33,759 nucleotides of DNA. Source: Bacteroidota bacterium (GTDB lineage: Bacteria > Bacteroidota > Bacteroidia > Cytophagales > Cyclobacteriaceae). The DNA lies in the NCBI GenBank assembly GCA_022567155.1, contig JADFHN010000041.1:1-33759 (forward strand), written 5' to 3'. The position numbers and the translations under genes are program-made. Each line of letters opens with the position of its first letter. Positions within the stretch are counted from its first letter, which is position 1. A model generated the notes under the pieces. That model was not told the DNA's origin, made no database searches, and saw only the letters and a list, made by a program, of their open reading frames with translations. Of the stretch, positions 17,008-25,343 are shown piece after piece.

Positions 17008-17034
17008 ACATTAAATAATAGACCTTTTTAATGT
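17008..17034. promoter_or_regulatory. Operator-like inverted repeat 2 upstream of fic
   Basis: ACATTAA (17008-17014) and TTAATGT (17028-17034) with 13 bases between, 72 bases from copy 1. Both arms extend by one more base (AAA/TTT). Confidence 0.7.
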
Positions 17035-17079
17035 AAGGAAGTTCGATTGTGCCAAGATGTGGGATTTGCAATGGCCTCT

Positions 17080-17108
17080 AACATTAAAATTCAGAATATT
17101 TTAATGTT
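17080..17108. promoter_or_regulatory. Operator-like inverted repeat 3 upstream of fic
   Basis: ACATTAA (17081-17087) and TTAATGT (17101-17107) with 13 bases between, 73 bases from copy 2. This is the strongest copy: the arms extend to AACATTAAAAT and ATTTTAATGTT, an 11-base perfect inverted repeat around TCAGAAT. Confidence 0.7.
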
Positions 17109-17188
17109 TAAATTAGATCAATACTGTAATTGAGTTAACCTTAATTTTCCCTTATCACCTGTTTTTCGTATGATAGAAAATTAACCAT

Positions 17189-17305
17189 TCATTTCATTTT
17201 TACTACCTTAAATCCGCAATCCTCCAGGGTTTTGATCTGATTGCAAGAAGATATCTGAGCGATCAGACCAGTTTCAGTATGTAAATGATCTACAAATACG
17301 AATAT
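17189..17305 (-). other. Open stretch, possible gene remnant between fic and lutC
   Basis: A minus-strand frame of 38 codons with no start codon runs from a TAA inside the tandem repeats to TGA at 17189. It reads IFVFVDHLHTETGLIAQ then ISSCNQIKTLEDCGFKVVKMK, which looks protein-like. FVDHLH is reminiscent of a motif near the end of L-fuconate dehydratases, the enzyme missing from the fucose cluster, but nothing after it matches. Treat it as an unassigned fragment. Confidence 0.2.
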
Positions 17306-17337
17306 TTATGGATATTTATGGATATTTATGGATATTT
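17301..17337. repeat. 10-bp tandem repeat (GATATTTATG)
   Basis: Three and a half units: AATATTTATG, GATATTTATG, GATATTTATG, GATATTT. It lies 45 bases past the lutC stop. One unit equals about one helical turn, so bends would be in phase. It may also simply be slippage-prone sequence. Confidence 0.7.
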
Positions 17338-17381
17338 TTATTCGCACCTAAAACAGATACAACATAGCCAGGTTCTCCTGG

Positions 17382-17963
17382 TCAGTCAGAAACCAACAAC
17401 ACCGTCAGGCTCAGTGCACCCTGTGCTCCGATGACCAGTGACTGCTCGATGTCAGCCGTTTTGGACGGGCCGGCTATAAACACCCCAAACCCCTCGGAAA
17501 AATTCCCGATTTCAGCATAGGCATCATGCATATTTGCAACCAGGGACTCCTGTATTACAACCAGCACCAAATTCCTGGTGATGAAAGGAATGATCCGTTG
17601 TGATAGATTACTGTCTGGCACCCAAATGGCACCGTTTTCAGCTACACCAAATTTTCCATTCAACACGACCAGATCCAGGTTTTTATATTCCGATGGTTCA
17701 TCATCTGCACTTCGATTGTCTAAAGGCTTAAATTCATCGATCAATGAGTAAACTTCACTGGCATTTTGATAATTATCAGACAGAATTTTTTCAATATCAC
17801 CTCGATTGCACTCAATCACTCTACCACCGGCTTCATTCACTTGCCGTTTGAATAATGATACAGTATCAATATCTTCTCTGAATTGCTGATAGTCAGGTAA
17901 TTCCAATTCTATTAGTGAAGGTTTGTTCTTCCGGATGGATGCTATGATTTCGTTCTTGCTCAT
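17382..17963 (-). CDS. lutC: LutC/YkgG-family LUD domain protein
   Basis: LutC is the third part of the LutABC L-lactate oxidation system. The chosen start ATG 17963 (MSKNEIIASIRKNKP) overlaps the lutB stop by four bases in ATGA, typical translational coupling; the frame extends eight codons upstream. The 193-residue protein shows the LUD domain: VLNGKFGVAENGAIWVPDSN, ITRNLVLVVIQESLVANMHDAY, and FIAGPSKTADIEQSLVIGAQGALSL as the conserved end. The length is usual. It is the last gene of the cluster; only the tandem repeat and a gene remnant follow. Confidence 0.92.
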   Translation of the reverse strand: MSKNEIIASIRKNKPSLIELELPDYQQFREDIDTVSLFKRQVNEAGGRVIECNRGDIEKILSDNYQNASEVYSLIDEFKPLDNRSADDEPSEYKNLDLVVLNGKFGVAENGAIWVPDSNLSQRIIPFITRNLVLVVIQESLVANMHDAYAEIGNFSEGFGVFIAGPSKTADIEQSLVIGAQGALSLTVLLVSD

Positions 17964-19318
17964 TCTTTTCTGTTTTTGATATACCAATCACGAAAGCTCT
18001 GTTTGGGAACCTTAGGCAATTCCCTGCCTTTACCCCATGCAGTCAGATTCTTTGTTAAACTCCCTGGTAGAAATCGCAAAAACCCAGTCCCGATAGTGGC
18101 AGCAAGTCGAAACAATATTGGATTACCGAAAATTTTTCCAGTCACTCGGGCGGCCAATTTCTTAATTGAAGTCCCCTTTTTCGGTGAAATAATCTGCCTC
18201 CATTTGTACAACTGACTATGAATATCAATCTTTACAGGGCACACGTCAGTGCATGACCCGCATAGGGTTGATGCGAATGGAAGGGAGTTGTATTTTTCCA
18301 TGTCTATTCCGGGCCCCAGTATTGATCCGATAGGTCCCGGGATAACTGATTCATAGCTGTAGCCCCCGGTCTTCCTGAAAACAGGACACGTATTGAGGCA
18401 GGCACCACAACGAATGCAATGAAGTGATTTCCTGAACTCCGGTCTTCCCAATAGTTGTGAACGGCCGTTGTCAACGATTACAACATGCAATTGTGTTCCC
18501 GGCCTGGGTTTAAAAAAATGCGATGAATAAGTGGTAATAGGTTGTCCGGTGGCACTTCTCGCCAAAAGCCTTAAAAAAACACCCAGATGTTCCATCTTGG
18601 GGATGATTTTTTCTATGCCCATACAGGCAATATGAATATTTGCCAGATGCGTACCCATATCCGCATTTCCTTCGTTTGTACAAACGACAAATCCACCATT
18701 TTCTGCAATAGCAAAATTTACTCCCGTAATTGCCGCATCGGCTATTAAAAACTTTTCACGGAGGTGCTTCCTGGCTTCTCTGGTCAGGTATTCAGCATTG
18801 CCATTGCCTCCCTTTATTCCCCATTTTTCCACAAATAAGGCATCAATCTCTTCCTTGCGTTTATGGATAGCAGGTAAAACGATATGGCTGGGCGGCTCAT
18901 TGGCTAATTGGACAATTCGTTCTCCCAGATCCGTATCAATAACCTCAATTCCACTATTTTCAAGGTATTGGTTGAGACCACACTCTTCAGTAAGCATCGA
19001 TTTGCTCTTAACTAAATGTTTCGCACCATTTTCCTGAAGAATCTTAAGTACGATTTCATTATGTTCTGTTGCATTCTTTGCCCAATGCACTTTTATACCA
19101 TTTTTTATAGCATTTTCCTCAAACTGCAATAAATAATTATCTAGATTGGATAGTACATTGGCCTTAATGGATGCTGCTACCTCCCGCAATTCCTCCCAAC
19201 CTTTTACTTTGTTTACAGCAGCATCACGTTTTTCACGGACAAACCATAAAGCCTTGTCGTGCCAGTTAACACGATCCTCATTTTTAAGGAAAATATTTGC
19301 CAGCTTCGGATGACTCAT
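17960..19318 (-). CDS. lutB: LutB: LUD domain and 4Fe-4S lactate oxidation protein
   Basis: LutB carries electrons in the LutABC complex, which oxidises L-lactate to pyruvate. The N-terminal two thirds is a LUD domain (VHWAKNATEHNEIVLKIL, SKSMLTEECGLNQYLE, DAAITGVNFAIAENGGFVV). It is followed by two ferredoxin-like cysteine clusters, CIRCGACLNTCPVFRKTGG and CGSCTDVCPVKID, for 4Fe-4S centres, and a basic C-terminal tail. The length of 452 residues is normal. The start overlaps lutA's stop by four bases and the stop overlaps lutC, so the three genes are translationally coupled. Confidence 0.95.
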   Translation of the reverse strand: MSHPKLANIFLKNEDRVNWHDKALWFVREKRDAAVNKVKGWEELREVAASIKANVLSNLDNYLLQFEENAIKNGIKVHWAKNATEHNEIVLKILQENGAKHLVKSKSMLTEECGLNQYLENSGIEVIDTDLGERIVQLANEPPSHIVLPAIHKRKEEIDALFVEKWGIKGGNGNAEYLTREARKHLREKFLIADAAITGVNFAIAENGGFVVCTNEGNADMGTHLANIHIACMGIEKIIPKMEHLGVFLRLLARSATGQPITTYSSHFFKPRPGTQLHVVIVDNGRSQLLGRPEFRKSLHCIRCGACLNTCPVFRKTGGYSYESVIPGPIGSILGPGIDMEKYNSLPFASTLCGSCTDVCPVKIDIHSQLYKWRQIISPKKGTSIKKLAARVTGKIFGNPILFRLAATIGTGFLRFLPGSLTKNLTAWGKGRELPKVPKQSFRDWYIKNRKE

Positions 19319-20055
19319 GAGGTGGTTGAGTTAAGGATGGAGGCAATATGTTCTATCCTGATTGGTAATTTTCGCCTTCGAATGATACCTTCCATGTGCA
19401 TCAGGCAGGACATATCAGTAGCCGTAATCACTTCAACACCATTTTTGAGATGGTCATTAATTCTGTCGCTTCCCATTTTTACTGACAAGGGGGCTTCTGT
19501 TATTGAAAATGTTCCCCCAAACCCGCAACATTCATCTCCTCGACTCAAATTAAGAAGCTCTATTCCGATTACCCTGCGAAGTAAATCAGTACAAACAGAA
19601 TAATCATCGGCTACCTGCTCCGATGATTTCCCAAGCCGAAGGCCCCGTAATCCATGACAACTTTGAAGAAGGCCGACTTTATGATTAAATATTGCCCCTA
19701 CATCTGTTATTTTTAAAATATTGACAAGAAAATCACATAATTCGTATGTGTTTCCTCTTACTTTTTCAATAGCCTTCGAATCCGGTGTAATATCATAATG
19801 ATTCTTTACATGATACACGCAACTTCCCGATGGTGATACCACGTAATCAAACTCCTGAAACTGCTCAGCAAAATGAAATGCTGCTTTTACGGAATTATTT
19901 TCAAATCCAGCATTGGCTATTGGCTGGCCACAGCAAGTCTGATTAGTGGGATATACTACCTCCAGGCCTAGTCTTTCCAGCAATTGCAGGGTGTCCATTC
20001 CTACTTTTGGATAGAACTGGTCAATGTAGCATGGTAAAAAAAGTCCTACTTTCAT
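19315..20055 (-). CDS. lutA: LutA: CCG-domain lactate oxidation protein
   Basis: LutA has two cysteine-rich CCG domains, as in GlcF/HdrB-type proteins, that bind an unusual iron-sulfur centre. Visible motifs are LPCYIDQFYP...TCCGQPIANAGF in the first half and QSCHGLRGLR...ECCGFGGTF in the second, with DMSCLMHMEG near the end. The 246-residue length is normal. With LutB and LutC it oxidises L-lactate to pyruvate. In this context its lactate probably comes from cleavage of the fucose-derived diketo acid. The gene starts after a roughly 310-base non-coding interval that separates it from the broken mutarotase. Confidence 0.94.
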   Translation of the reverse strand: MKVGLFLPCYIDQFYPKVGMDTLQLLERLGLEVVYPTNQTCCGQPIANAGFENNSVKAAFHFAEQFQEFDYVVSPSGSCVYHVKNHYDITPDSKAIEKVRGNTYELCDFLVNILKITDVGAIFNHKVGLLQSCHGLRGLRLGKSSEQVADDYSVCTDLLRRVIGIELLNLSRGDECCGFGGTFSITEAPLSVKMGSDRINDHLKNGVEVITATDMSCLMHMEGIIRRRKLPIRIEHIASILNSTTS

Positions 20056-20366
20056 CTATTTGGAATTTTATATATTATTGAGTATCAGTGTTTTAGTTTT
20101 GTCACCATTTTTGCATTACAATGTTACACCTATCTTCAACAGGCTTGTTTCGTAGGGCAAAAATGTTGCCAAAACCTGTAAATTTATTGACCAATACCAC
20201 GAGCTGAAGCCCGTGGCCATAGATGTTGTCACGCCATAACGGGAAGGCACCTCTCTCCCGATTGTATCCGGGGCAATCGCAGGACTTATTATATTTATAC
20301 ATGAATGCCTGTTCAACGGATTGTTTCGTTCCACAGGTGTGTGTACTAATTTCTATCATTGGTAAT
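20056..20366. mobile_element. Possible REP/IS200-related small insertion between lutA and mutarotase
   Basis: No gene is supported; minus-strand frames here lack starts and motifs. A hairpin, CCACGAGCT-GA-AGCCCGTGG at 20197-20216 with one mismatch, resembles the imperfect palindromes at IS200/IS605 ends and REP elements. The interval follows immediately after the mutarotase stop, separating two parts of what would otherwise be one operon, so I infer that a small non-autonomous element entered here. I cannot define its borders. Confidence 0.3.
20197..20216. repeat. REP-like hairpin
   Basis: The nine-base arms CCACGAGCT and AGCCCGTGG pair except for one A-C mismatch, with a two-base loop. Similar CCACGGGCT-type hairpins are recognised by TnpA REP transposases in other genomes. 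No such transposase lies in the window. Confidence 0.45.
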
Positions 20367-20710
20367 TCATCCGTTTTCTGCCAGGTCAAATATTTTTTCC
20401 ATGAGCATCCATTTTTCACCTTTCCCTACCCATTTTACCGGTTTTGAAGCATTGCCATCTTATTTTCCCACTCTACAACTTTCGGGTTTCCGGCATCCAT
20501 CTTTGCCTTCTGTTAGAAAGTGAAGGATTCATCGGTTTCCATGATCATAAACAGCCGGTTTCCTGATAAATATATCTCCACGTCAATGATACCGGCATCG
20601 AGAATCGATTTGGTGATCTCCAGCCAGATTTTTTTATGGTACTTTTTACATTGTTCAATACTTTGTGTATCCTTTAACTCAAATGAAAAGCAATAGCGTT
20701 TACTTTTCAT
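20367..20710 (-). pseudogene. L-rhamnose/L-fucose mutarotase family, broken
   Basis: RhaM-type mutarotases interconvert alpha and beta sugar anomers. The start ATG 20710 (MKSKRYCFSFELKD) lies inside the end of fucP. The frame has the expected CKKYHKKIWLEITKSI, AGIIDVEIYLSGNRLFMIME and DESFTF, and then hits TAA at 20513-20515. Past that stop the frame continues correctly (QKAKMDAGNPKVVEWENKM). One base is then missing near 20442-20445; after it the next frame gives KPVKWVGKGEKWMLMEKIFD, ending at TGA 20367. Two separate lesions argue for a true pseudogene. Spontaneous mutarotation of fucose could make the loss tolerable. Confidence 0.85.
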
Positions 20711-21959
20711 TTTCAACTACAGGGTTCTTTGCTACAACACCAAAAATAATAACGATGACAAAACACAAGAATGGAACAACATAAGCCATACTAATACTTC
20801 CTGTCATATCTGATACCTGCCCCTGAATGGCTGTAAGCACAGCACCACCTAAAATAGCCATTATTAGTCCTGATCCTCCCAGTTTTGTATCGCTGCCAAG
20901 CCCCCTGGAAGCAAGACCGAAAATAGTGGGAAACATCAGCGACATAGAACCTGAAATAGCTATCAGGGCATAAACGCTGAAAGCTCCATGACTAAAAATT
21001 ACGATCAGCGAGCAAATTGCAGCAAGTGAGGATGCGACAACTAACAGTTTAGCCGGGGAAATAAACTTCATAAGATACGTACTAACGAACCTCGATAACG
21101 TGAAAAGAATCAAAGCAGCGAGGTAATAATTGGATGCTTGTTCTTCATTTACGTTCAACTCCTGCATCACATAGCGTATGGTAAAGGACCAGACACCTAT
21201 CTGGGCGCCCACATACAAAAACTGGGCAATTACACCCAAAACGTAATTTTTATTCCGAACAAGGCGTTGTAAAGTACTTCTCAAGTCAATGCTTTGCGTT
21301 GTGTCGGATGCTTTGGGCAATTTAACCAATGCAATAGTAATCCATAGAAATAATAGAAGAATGGCCACCCCAACATAGGGGCCCATCACGGCTGCCAGCT
21401 CTTCGGACTGGATTTTGTTCAGCCGGCCGGACGACATGGCAGACCGCGCCGAAGCGCCTGCCGTATTAAGGTTGGACAGTATGAACATCTTGCTCAACGC
21501 AACGCCAATGATCGACCCGATGGGATTAAATGACTGGGCCAGGTTCAGTCGCCGTGTTGCCGTTTCTTCAGGACCCAATGCAATAATGTATGGGTTGGCG
21601 GTGGTTTCAAGAATGGAAAGTCCTCCGGCGAGGATAAATAATGCTACAAGAAAATGGCCATATTGCGCTGTAACACTTGCAGGATAAAATAACAATGAGC
21701 CTGCAATAAACATTCCAAGACCCAGAAGAATACCTGTTTTATATGTGAACTTTTTGATCAGAATCGCAGCAGGAAGCGCCAGGCAAAAGTAGGAGCCGTA
21801 AAAGGCAATCTGTATCCAGGAGGTCTGAAAATCGGACATGCTCATGATCTTCTTAAAAGCCGCCAGCAACGTGTCGGTCATGTTGTTTGCCAGGCCCCAC
21901 ATCAGAAACAGGCTGGTGATTAAAATGAAAGGAAGGACAGGTGTTTTTGAATTATTCAT
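20700..21959 (-). CDS. fucP: L-fucose:H+ symporter, FucP family
   Basis: This major facilitator protein of 419 residues has about 12 hydrophobic segments. The start LPFILITSLFLMWGLANNMTDTLLAAFKKIM is the family signature, including the N of NNMTD that precedes the acidic residue used in proton coupling in FucP. Later pieces such as ETTANPYIIALGPEETATRRLNLAQSFNP, FLYVGAQIGVW and PTIFGLASRGLG match FucP/GluP/HepP relatives. Its place between L-fucose dehydrogenase and mutarotase supports fucose as substrate. It lies 11 bases after the dehydrogenase stop and overlaps the broken mutarotase. Confidence 0.92.
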   Translation of the reverse strand: MNNSKTPVLPFILITSLFLMWGLANNMTDTLLAAFKKIMSMSDFQTSWIQIAFYGSYFCLALPAAILIKKFTYKTGILLGLGMFIAGSLLFYPASVTAQYGHFLVALFILAGGLSILETTANPYIIALGPEETATRRLNLAQSFNPIGSIIGVALSKMFILSNLNTAGASARSAMSSGRLNKIQSEELAAVMGPYVGVAILLLFLWITIALVKLPKASDTTQSIDLRSTLQRLVRNKNYVLGVIAQFLYVGAQIGVWSFTIRYVMQELNVNEEQASNYYLAALILFTLSRFVSTYLMKFISPAKLLVVASSLAAICSLIVIFSHGAFSVYALIAISGSMSLMFPTIFGLASRGLGSDTKLGGSGLIMAILGGAVLTAIQGQVSDMTGSISMAYVVPFLCFVIVIIFGVVAKNPVVENEK

Positions 21960-21970
21960 TCATCTTCAGG

Positions 21971-22750
21971 TTAGGTGAGTGAGCGGTCGAGGTGTACATA
22001 GCCACCATCAACAGTGATTATCTGGCCGGTGGTATGGGAAGATTTCGGAGAAAGCAGAAATACAACCATCGAAGCAATTTCTTCAGTTGTAGTCATTCGT
22101 TGTCCCAACGGGATTTTTGATTTGATTCCCGACTCCTTTTGATCCGGATTATCAAACGTATCGAGCCAGTTACGGTACAACGGGGTCATTACCTCGGCAG
22201 GAATTATTGCGTTTACCCGGATGGAATATTTGAGCAAATCCGCAGCCCACTCCCTGGTCAACGCCAGTTGTGCCCCTTTGGCAGCAGCATATCCCGATGT
22301 CCCTCCCTGACCCGTTAACGCCACTTTTGAGCTAATATTCACGATAGAACCTTTGCTCTCCTTCAAAAATGGAAGTGCATAATGCACCATGTCGTAGTAG
22401 TGGAATAAGTTGAGATCGATCGATTTTCGAAATGCTCCGGGGCCTGCCTCCAGTCCTGCGCCATCATTTACACCTGCATTATTCACAATGCCATCGATCC
22501 TTCCAAATTTTTCTACCGTTTCATCGATTATTTTTTTGCAAAATTCAGTGTCCCGTAAATCACCAATCACGTAATGGTGCTTATTCGAGGTTTTACTAAG
22601 TTCCCCCGAAATCCTGATAGTTGCTTCTGTTGATCGTGTAGCAATCACCGGAATTCCACCCTCCGCAACAATAGCCCTGGTAATTCCTTCACCGATGCCT
22701 TTGGACCCACCGGACACAATGAATACATTGTCCTTTATTTCTAAATTCAT
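21971..22750 (-). CDS. L-fucose dehydrogenase (SDR family)
   Basis: This classical short-chain dehydrogenase has 259 residues, a nucleotide site VSGGSKGIGEG, NNAGVND, the catalytic Ser in VNISSKV, the YAAAKG Tyr-Lys pair, and a late GQIITVDGGYVHLDRSLT. In the non-phosphorylating pathway it oxidises L-fucose to L-fucono-lactone with NAD(P)+. The fucose assignment follows from its place next to fucP and the lactonase; SDR sequence alone does not settle it. It starts 235 bases after the fucosidase stop, the only long gap in the catabolic genes, so a separate promoter is likely in that gap. Confidence 0.8.
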   Translation of the reverse strand: MNLEIKDNVFIVSGGSKGIGEGITRAIVAEGGIPVIATRSTEATIRISGELSKTSNKHHYVIGDLRDTEFCKKIIDETVEKFGRIDGIVNNAGVNDGAGLEAGPGAFRKSIDLNLFHYYDMVHYALPFLKESKGSIVNISSKVALTGQGGTSGYAAAKGAQLALTREWAADLLKYSIRVNAIIPAEVMTPLYRNWLDTFDNPDQKESGIKSKIPLGQRMTTTEEIASMVVFLLSPKSSHTTGQIITVDGGYVHLDRSLT

Positions 22751-22985
22751 GTTATCATTTTTTATCTATCTAACCTGATTGGTTCTATCATTATTTTTGC
22801 GGAAATGATTAAATGCATAAATTATAATTATTGTTCGAGTAGGTTAAGTTTTGGCTTTTGTCATTATTTTAGTTATTTCATTTTATTCTTTTGCGAGCCT
22901 TAATAATTCTTCTCTGTTATCATTTCCTGCAATGATTAATTTTAATATTTTATCATTCTATCATTTTATTAAATCGATGCGTTTA
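22751..22985 (-). promoter_or_regulatory. AT-rich control region with repeated ATCATT/AATGAT
   Basis: The 235-base gap between the fucosidase and L-fucose dehydrogenase genes holds ATCATT at 22754, 22787, 22919, 22952 and 22960, and AATGAT at 22804 and 22931. Two inverted pairs stand out: ATCATT-N11-AATGAT (22787-22809) and ATCATT-N6-AATGAT (22919-22936). I infer an internal promoter and regulator sites for the fucose dehydrogenase-fucP-lut part of the cluster. No regulator gene lies in the window. Confidence 0.4.
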
Positions 22986-25343
22986 CTATTTTTTCTGGTT
23001 TAATTCCGGCCCGAACCGGACCCTTTCCCCTGCCTTCATCTCAAACGAAACTTCTTTGATCCCATACCTGATGGTTCCCGGCCTGCCTTTGACTGATGTT
23101 AAAATTAATTCTTTCAATTTATTATTTTCCCAGCTAATATCCACTTCATAGCCTCCACGGGCACGTAACCCCATTATATGTCCTGTTTCCCACTCTTTAG
23201 GCAGCGCAGGTAAAACATGAATGACATCATTCTGCGACTGAAGGAGCGTTTCGGCTACTCCTGATGTAAATCCAAAATTCCCGTCAATCTGGAACGGGGG
23301 GTGCATATCAAAAAGATTGTCTGCCGTTGATTTTTGTAAAAACAATGCAATATTTTCACTTACCGCTTCCGGATCAAGTAACCTGGCGGATAAATTGATC
23401 AGCCAGGCACGGCTCCAGCCTGTACCGGCTCCGCCGTGATCGAGGCGGAACTGTAACGACTTTTTTGCCGCTTTAAAAAGCTGGGGAGTTTGCGGGGTTA
23501 TGGTATTCCCCGGGTGTAATGCGTACAAATGTGACATGTGCCGGTGCCCTTCTTCTGCTTCGGGGTAAGGCTTATCCCATTCCAGCAACCTTCCATCTTC
23601 TCCAATTACGGTTCCCGATCGTAATAACTTCTTTTTTTGACTCACTGCCTGCGTAAAAGGATTGTCAATACCTAAAATATCCGAAGCCCGGATCACATGA
23701 TCAAATACCTCGTCAATGATCTGCTGGCCCATGGCGCTGCCTTCCGTGGTGGCTGCAGGTTCGCCGTCGGTATCTATAAAGGAATTTTCCGGCGATGTTT
23801 CAGGGTAAGAAAACCATAGCCCGCTTTCATCCTTCTCTAGCCAATCCAGATAAAACTCTGCGATGGTCTTCATGGCCGGCCAGGCCTGATCTTTCAGGAA
23901 CAGGGTATCCTGGGCAAACCGGTAATGTTCCCACATATGTTGCATCAGCCAGCCTCCACCATGGATCCAGCTTCCCCAGTAGGGTTGTCCGGCGCGCATC
24001 CAGGGAGCCGCCCATAGATCACTGGCATGATGGACCACGGCTCCGTTCATTCCGTATTGCTGTTTGGCAGTTTCCCGGCCCCGGATTATTAGCCGGTCAA
24101 TATAATCCAATAAAGGCTGATGACATTCGCTCAGATTGGTAACCTCCACCGGCCAGTAGTTCATTTGCAAATTAATATTCAGGTGATAATCGGCATTCCA
24201 CGGAGCATTAATATGTTCATTCCACAACCCTTGCAGGTTGGCCGGATTGGTACCTGGCCGGGAACTTGATATCAGTAGATATCGGCCGTACTGGAACATC
24301 TTTGCGATCAGATCAGGATCATCACTTCCGTTATTCACCCTTGCAAGTCGTACATCAGTAGGAATTGAATTCAACGCTGATCCACCTAAATCCAGTTCGA
24401 CCCGGTGAAATAATTGTTGATAATCATACACATGGTCACGGAGGATTTCACTAAATGATTTATTACCTAGGGCTTGCAGGTTTCTTTCATTTTCAGCGCC
24501 ATAATCTTCATGATAAAATGACGTATTTGCCACAAGATAGATGGTCGCATGGTGAACATTCAAGAGGACAAGAGTGTGATTTTTGTTAGTTATCGTACCA
24601 CCCTCATGTTCAACCAGTAAACGTGTTTCAAACTGAACACCATAGTCCAGCGGAAAGGGCATGGATTCCAATACCCCTTTACGTTGCGTAACCTCTCCCT
24701 GCATTAAAAGCTCATTCGAAGAAGAGGAGCTTACCACAACAGTAGGAACACCCTCATCTTTCGGCCTTGATAAGGCAAGCGTAAAATCCATCCCCTCATC
24801 CGAACCGGTAGAAAGTTCAACCACCAGCACATTGTCGGGATGGGATGAAAACACCCTTTCTCTTACAAAAGCATTGCCCACATAGTATAGCGTCGTCACC
24901 ATTGCAGAATCCAGGCTTAACCAACGTCTGTAATTCATAGCTTCTTGATTTCCAAAATCAATAAACAAATCGCCCATGGTCTGGTGTGACCGTACGATGC
25001 TTTTGAAAGAAAACCGCTCTACAATTTCTCTGTCGGCGTCATGTACTTTTCCTTCATCCAGCAGTCTGCGGATATATTTCAGATCTTCTGGAGTACCTTT
25101 GGAATCACCCCAATCGGGGCCACCAGGCCACATCGAGTCTTCATTTAACTGGATCCGCTCTAGGTTTGGATCACCAAACACCATCGCTCCCAGCCGTCCG
25201 TTTCCAACCGGCAACGCATGGTTCCAGTCAGATGCAGGTTGATTATACCAAATTTTCAACTCGGGTTGTTCTTCCTTTTCGTTACAAGCAAGGAAAATCA
25301 AAATACTTGTCAGCAATAAAAAAGTTTGTATTATACGGGTCAT
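22986..25343 (-). CDS. GH95 alpha-L-fucosidase, lipoprotein
   Basis: This 785-residue lipoprotein has a signal peptide and lipobox (ILIFLAC, Cys20). The protein starts LKIWYNQPASDWNHALPVGNGRLGAMVFG, the GH95 entry motif. Catalytic positions known from bifidobacterial AfcA are present: asparagines N389/N391 in HLNINLQMNYW, the acid E515 in PETSPE, and D687 in FQIDGNFG. GH95 enzymes invert alpha-1,2-L-fucosyl bonds of host or algal glycans and free L-fucose; some accept L-galactose. The enzyme should sit at the outer membrane or periplasm. Its start overlaps the lactonase stop by four bases, tying release of fucose to its oxidation. Confidence 0.93.
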   Translation of the reverse strand: MTRIIQTFLLLTSILIFLACNEKEEQPELKIWYNQPASDWNHALPVGNGRLGAMVFGDPNLERIQLNEDSMWPGGPDWGDSKGTPEDLKYIRRLLDEGKVHDADREIVERFSFKSIVRSHQTMGDLFIDFGNQEAMNYRRWLSLDSAMVTTLYYVGNAFVRERVFSSHPDNVLVVELSTGSDEGMDFTLALSRPKDEGVPTVVVSSSSSNELLMQGEVTQRKGVLESMPFPLDYGVQFETRLLVEHEGGTITNKNHTLVLLNVHHATIYLVANTSFYHEDYGAENERNLQALGNKSFSEILRDHVYDYQQLFHRVELDLGGSALNSIPTDVRLARVNNGSDDPDLIAKMFQYGRYLLISSSRPGTNPANLQGLWNEHINAPWNADYHLNINLQMNYWPVEVTNLSECHQPLLDYIDRLIIRGRETAKQQYGMNGAVVHHASDLWAAPWMRAGQPYWGSWIHGGGWLMQHMWEHYRFAQDTLFLKDQAWPAMKTIAEFYLDWLEKDESGLWFSYPETSPENSFIDTDGEPAATTEGSAMGQQIIDEVFDHVIRASDILGIDNPFTQAVSQKKKLLRSGTVIGEDGRLLEWDKPYPEAEEGHRHMSHLYALHPGNTITPQTPQLFKAAKKSLQFRLDHGGAGTGWSRAWLINLSARLLDPEAVSENIALFLQKSTADNLFDMHPPFQIDGNFGFTSGVAETLLQSQNDVIHVLPALPKEWETGHIMGLRARGGYEVDISWENNKLKELILTSVKGRPGTIRYGIKEVSFEMKAGERVRFGPELNQKK

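Noticed and set aside
17189-17305. Remnant of the missing L-fuconate dehydratase
   Set aside because: Only FVDHLH resembles the family; no frame after it matches the rest, and the stretch upstream is tandem repeat.
17301-17337. CRISPR-like array
   Set aside because: Units are 10 bases with no spacers.
20102-20419. 105-codon minus-strand frame
   Set aside because: Its first part is the out-of-frame tail of the broken mutarotase and the rest shows no family features.
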